A stretch of 64,000 nucleotides of DNA from Lycorma delicatula (Eukaryota > Arthropoda > Insecta > Hemiptera > Fulgoridae): assembly GCF_047948215.1 (NCBI RefSeq), contig NC_134465.1, forward strand, positions 52,731,946 through 52,795,945, written 5' to 3'. The position numbers and the translations under genes are program-made. The number at the start of each line of letters is the position of its first letter. Position 1 is the stretch's first letter. The notes under the pieces were generated by a model that searched no databases, was not told the origin of the DNA, and was given only the letters and a program-made list of their open reading frames with translations. This document shows, in pieces, positions 60,906 through 64,000 of the stretch.

Positions 60906-62221
60906 GGTCATTCACGGGAACCGGATGTTTTTAAAATAATCATAAAAAATTGAATATTTACTTTAAAAAAGTTTTATTGGTAATTAAACACTTGTTAAAT
61001 CAAAGCATTTGTTACTTACTCATGAACGAAAAATTATGTACGGCAAGTGAAGTCCATTTTGGGCAATATTGTTGTAGCCTTTCACGGTAACTGGCCTCGA
61101 TTCTTTGCAGCATGTCTACATCAATCTGGGTGACGTGTGACGAATTGCGATCTTTAGGTCCTCCAATGTACGCGGTTTATTGCCGTACACACGCGATTTC
61201 AGAAACCCCCACAGAAAAAAATCACAACTACTCGAGTCGGGGGACCGAGAGGGCCAAGGAATGTCGCCGAATCTGGAAACGATCCGTCCCGGAAACAAGT
61301 TACGGAGAACAGCCATCGTTGCCCTCGCCGTGTACGCCGGAGCTCCATCCTGCTGGAATAACACATTTTGAAAATCGATTCCCCGGTTTCGTAACTCAGG
61401 GGTGAAAAACGTATTCAACATCGCGATGTAACGATCAGCTGTTACAGTTACGGCAGCGTCATTTTCTTCAAAAAAATATGGTCCAATAACACCGACCTTT
61501 CCTATTGCACACCAGACAGTCACCTTTGGGCTTTGAAATGGTCTCTCGTGAAGCTGATGCGGGTTTCTTTCTGCCCGATACCGGCAATTCTGTTTGTTGA
61601 CGAAGCCATTCAGATGAAAATGGGTTTCGTCACTCATTAACAATAACAAATTTTCATTTTCTTCAAAAACGGTAACCATGTGTCGACAAAATTGTAATCG
61701 CTGCGTGAAATCTTGCTCGTTTAACAGCTGCACGACGGCTATCTTGTAAGGATGGAAATGCAGGTCTGTATGCAGAATTCGTCTTACCGTAGTTTGCTCA
61801 TTTGAATGCCTCTGAATAGAGCGGCGTGGGCTTCTGACAATGGCTTCCCTTACACGTTCGATGTTCTCCGGAGTGCTAGCAGTTCGTCGGGGACCCGGTG
61901 GTTTTTTCTTCAATATTGAACCGCTTGTTCGAAGGTTGTTTACCCGTCGCAATATTGTGTTACGAGAAGGGACACTTGCATTACGATCGATATTAAACTG
62001 ACGGCGGAAATCTCGCTGAACAGCAGTTACGGATTCGTCATTTCGCACAAAACTGTCATACGCGAACAGGCGTTGGTCTAGCGTCCACGGCTCCATCTCA
62101 ACGACTAAAATGTAAATGCTATGAACAAAGGAAATGTCAGACACCAGCCACGTGCCCCTCCCACCACGAACGCCCGAGTACAACCCACTTCAAAAACATC
62201 CGATTACCGTGAATGACCCTG
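60903..62221 (-). mobile_element. near-intact mariner-type element, 1,319 bases
   Basis: It has 30-base terminal inverted repeats (60,903-60,932 and 62,192-62,221) that agree at 27 of 30 positions, starting AGGGTCATTCACGG and ending CGGATGTTTTT. A TA dinucleotide flanks each end (60,901-60,902; 62,222-62,223), as for Tc1/mariner insertions. It contains one transposase gene on the minus strand. The interior is far more GC-rich than its flanks, and the low decay suggests a recent arrival. Confidence 0.93.
61012..62096 (-). pseudogene. transposase, HTH plus DDE, one C-terminal frameshift
   Basis: Start chosen at the ATG at 62,096 (MEPWTLDQRLFAYDSFVRND); the frame is open for 326 codons to a TAG at 61,116. 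Order: DUF4817-type helix-turn-helix (AVQRDFRRQF, SRNTILRRV, residues about 21-60), basic linker LKKKPPGPRR, second HTH region (RRSIQRHSNE, VRRIL), then the DDE core with Asp156 (MSDETHFHLNGF), Asp250 (FQQDGAPAYTAR) and Asp292 (SSSCDFFLWGFLK). By hand count 41 residues lie between the second and third, so DD41D. After KPRTLEDLKIAIRH, a one-base shift near 61,130-61,135 would open a further roughly 40 residues (VTQIDVDMLQRIEASYRERL to a TAA at 61,012-61,014). The enzyme is thus nearly whole but probably has a defective C-terminus. Confidence 0.88.
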
Positions 62222-62223
62222 TA

Positions 62224-64000
62224 TATATATATATAAAACAAACCTGGAGAATACAAATAAAAGTGAAAAATTTTCCAATTTGATAAGAAAGAAAATATTA
62301 ATGTTTTGCAGGCATCTTTCAAAAACGTACAAAAATAGATTAAAAAAATACTACAAGTTTTAAAATGTTCAGTTAACTTGATCCTAAATGTCAGAAAAGA
62401 TTTAAAGAGAAATCATATCTCTGAAAATAAAATTCTTTAGGGAATAAATAAATATCTCAAGGTTTCGTAGCCAAAATAAAAAAAAACCACGAATAAAGAT
62501 CTAGGACTTAGGAGGGAGGAAAGAAGGAAGAAAGAAACGGCACTGTAAAATGATGAAGGAATATTAGAAAAAGAGAAAATAGTAGAATTAAGCGATATCA
62601 AAGTTGTAACGCGGTCCATAGTGGCCAAATAGAATAAAAACGCTTTACACGACATCAATATTTAAAAGATTACAATGTTCTTTTACTACGTAACAGCTCA
62701 AAGTTTTGCGAGATAGAATACAATCGATATTTTTAACTTTCTTAAAAAAAAAAAACTGATCTGGACACCACATGATTTCCTTGTACGCCAATTAAATTAC
62801 ATATACACATTTTTTTTTACAATCAGAGGTTAATAAATCAATATATTATATAATAAATATTTATATATATTAATAAATTAATATATTTAAATTTTAAAAA
62901 AAAAGAAGTAAATGAGCTCAAATTCGAACCGATGTGCTCTTGTAAGATCCAAATATTTCATTAATTAGAAATTTATTTGGCTATAATTCTGGAACCAATG
63001 AAAATAAGTACCAGTTATGATATACCGTAGAAAACGCTCAATGAGAGCTTATTACTGCAGTTAAGAAAAAGTCAAAATTAAAATATTCTGGATTTTGGGC
63101 TTTTTTGCACAATTTTGTTCACGTCGATTGCACTCAAAAGGGGAGGTGCACAACTAGATGTTACAACAATACTAAATCCAAAATTCTACGGCTAAGCGTT
63201 TTTAAGTTATGCGAGATGGTCAAAGTGGATATTTTCATAGAAATCTGAAAACAGAAATTTTTCGCGATCACAAAAAATTAAAAAATGAAATCAGAAATAA
63301 TTTTTTTACGATTTTTTTCAATAAAAGATCCTTAATTAATTATAACTAAAAGTTTTGTTTGCTATTAATTCGCTTAAAAAAAATCTACAAAGAAATTTTT
63401 GTTCATTTTAAAATAAAATATGTTCTCATAAGATGAAAGCGTATTAATTCGTTTATAATAAAAGTCTATCTACATAGTTTCCAGTTCTAAAAATTGATAA
63501 AACGCAAACTTTATCATTATTACTAATTCACTTTTTAGGTTTAAAAAAAACCACTTCTAACAAAACCAGATAACTATTTTGCCGTGCTCAACAGCAAAAT
63601 ACTTTAACCTAAAAAAAGACATGATTATAATAAACAAGCTACCATAACCGCTTTAAATTAATTAACTAATGTTCTAAACGATTGTAAATACATTAAAAAA
63701 ACAGACACGTTTTTGTATTACTCAAAAATTTGTTCTTGATTAGCAAAAATGTAAATACGTAAATTAATGAAATCAGAAAGAACTTCTGACCAATTTAAAA
63801 AAATATATATTAAAGCATTTCCTTTATTTAAAACAGTATGCTATTCTATAGATAAGATTACATATTTGTAAACAATAATACATAATAATAAAATATTGTT
63901 GAATTCTTTGCATAATCTATACAAGTTTAAATTTAATTATACATACTTTACACACAAAAGCTTTCAAAATTATATGTTCATCCACGCATTTGCAACACAA
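62224..64000. other. AT-rich non-coding stretch
   Basis: After a residual TA tract (to about 62,234) no gene is supported. The minus frame at 62,437-62,658 has no domain. Small TA-rich repeats lie at 62,835-62,890. Nothing else is visible to the window end. Confidence 0.4.

Noticed and set aside
1..64000. CRISPR arrays, bacterial operons, rRNA genes, viral insertions
   Set aside because: No spaced direct repeats, no clustered frames with ribosome-binding sites, no rRNA-like blocks and no capsid or polymerase motifs of viral type were seen.

Overview
The window is AT-rich animal DNA, almost certainly from an insect. Evidence is an exon matching the N-terminus of the insect HMG protein Dsp1, together with tRNA-derived SINEs, Jockey-like and other LINE fragments, Tc1/mariner-type and piggyBac transposases, and many (TA)n tracts. 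The repeat mix looks hemipteran, perhaps planthopper-like, but that is an impression from memory and could not be checked. Genes carry introns, so most open frames here are chance, antisense or transposon remnants. There are no operons, rRNAs or CRISPR arrays.

Layout. About 1-23.1 kb is AT-rich non-coding DNA with few recognisable transposons. It lies downstream of the Dsp1 first coding exon on the minus strand and is probably a very long first intron. The Dsp1 exon (23,096-23,401, minus) ends at a clean GTATGT donor and is preceded by a CpG-rich leader/promoter with several upstream AUGs. The HMG-box exons are not in the window.

About 24.7-34.3 kb is a repeat field: LINE reverse-transcriptase remnants, several SINEs (two with perfect target-site duplications), and an interspersed repeat that starts with CTAGC next to (TA)n, including a head-to-head pair around a (TA)20 tract. 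Two related serine-rich exons, both minus strand and with the same splice phases, lie at 35.0-35.4 and 46.0-46.6 kb; they may be host genes of an unknown family.

About 35.7-48.8 kb otherwise holds transposase relics: a DDE/HTH element pseudogene, a deletion derivative, a piggyBac pseudogene with a stop codon, another HTH-DDE pseudogene, and a mariner pseudogene split by a SINE. About 49-63 kb has more SINE and LINE pieces, a C/CpG-rich island (50.5-51.06 kb), a 5'-truncated Jockey-like LINE with target-site duplication, a 941-bp foldback element that is nearly all inverted repeat, and a nearly intact 1.3-kb mariner-type element (hand-counted DD41D spacing) with matching inverted repeats, inserted in a (TA)n tract.

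The most interesting items are the serine-rich exon pair, the foldback element, the nearly intact DD41D-type element and the Dsp1 leader. No function is claimed for the serine-rich proteins.
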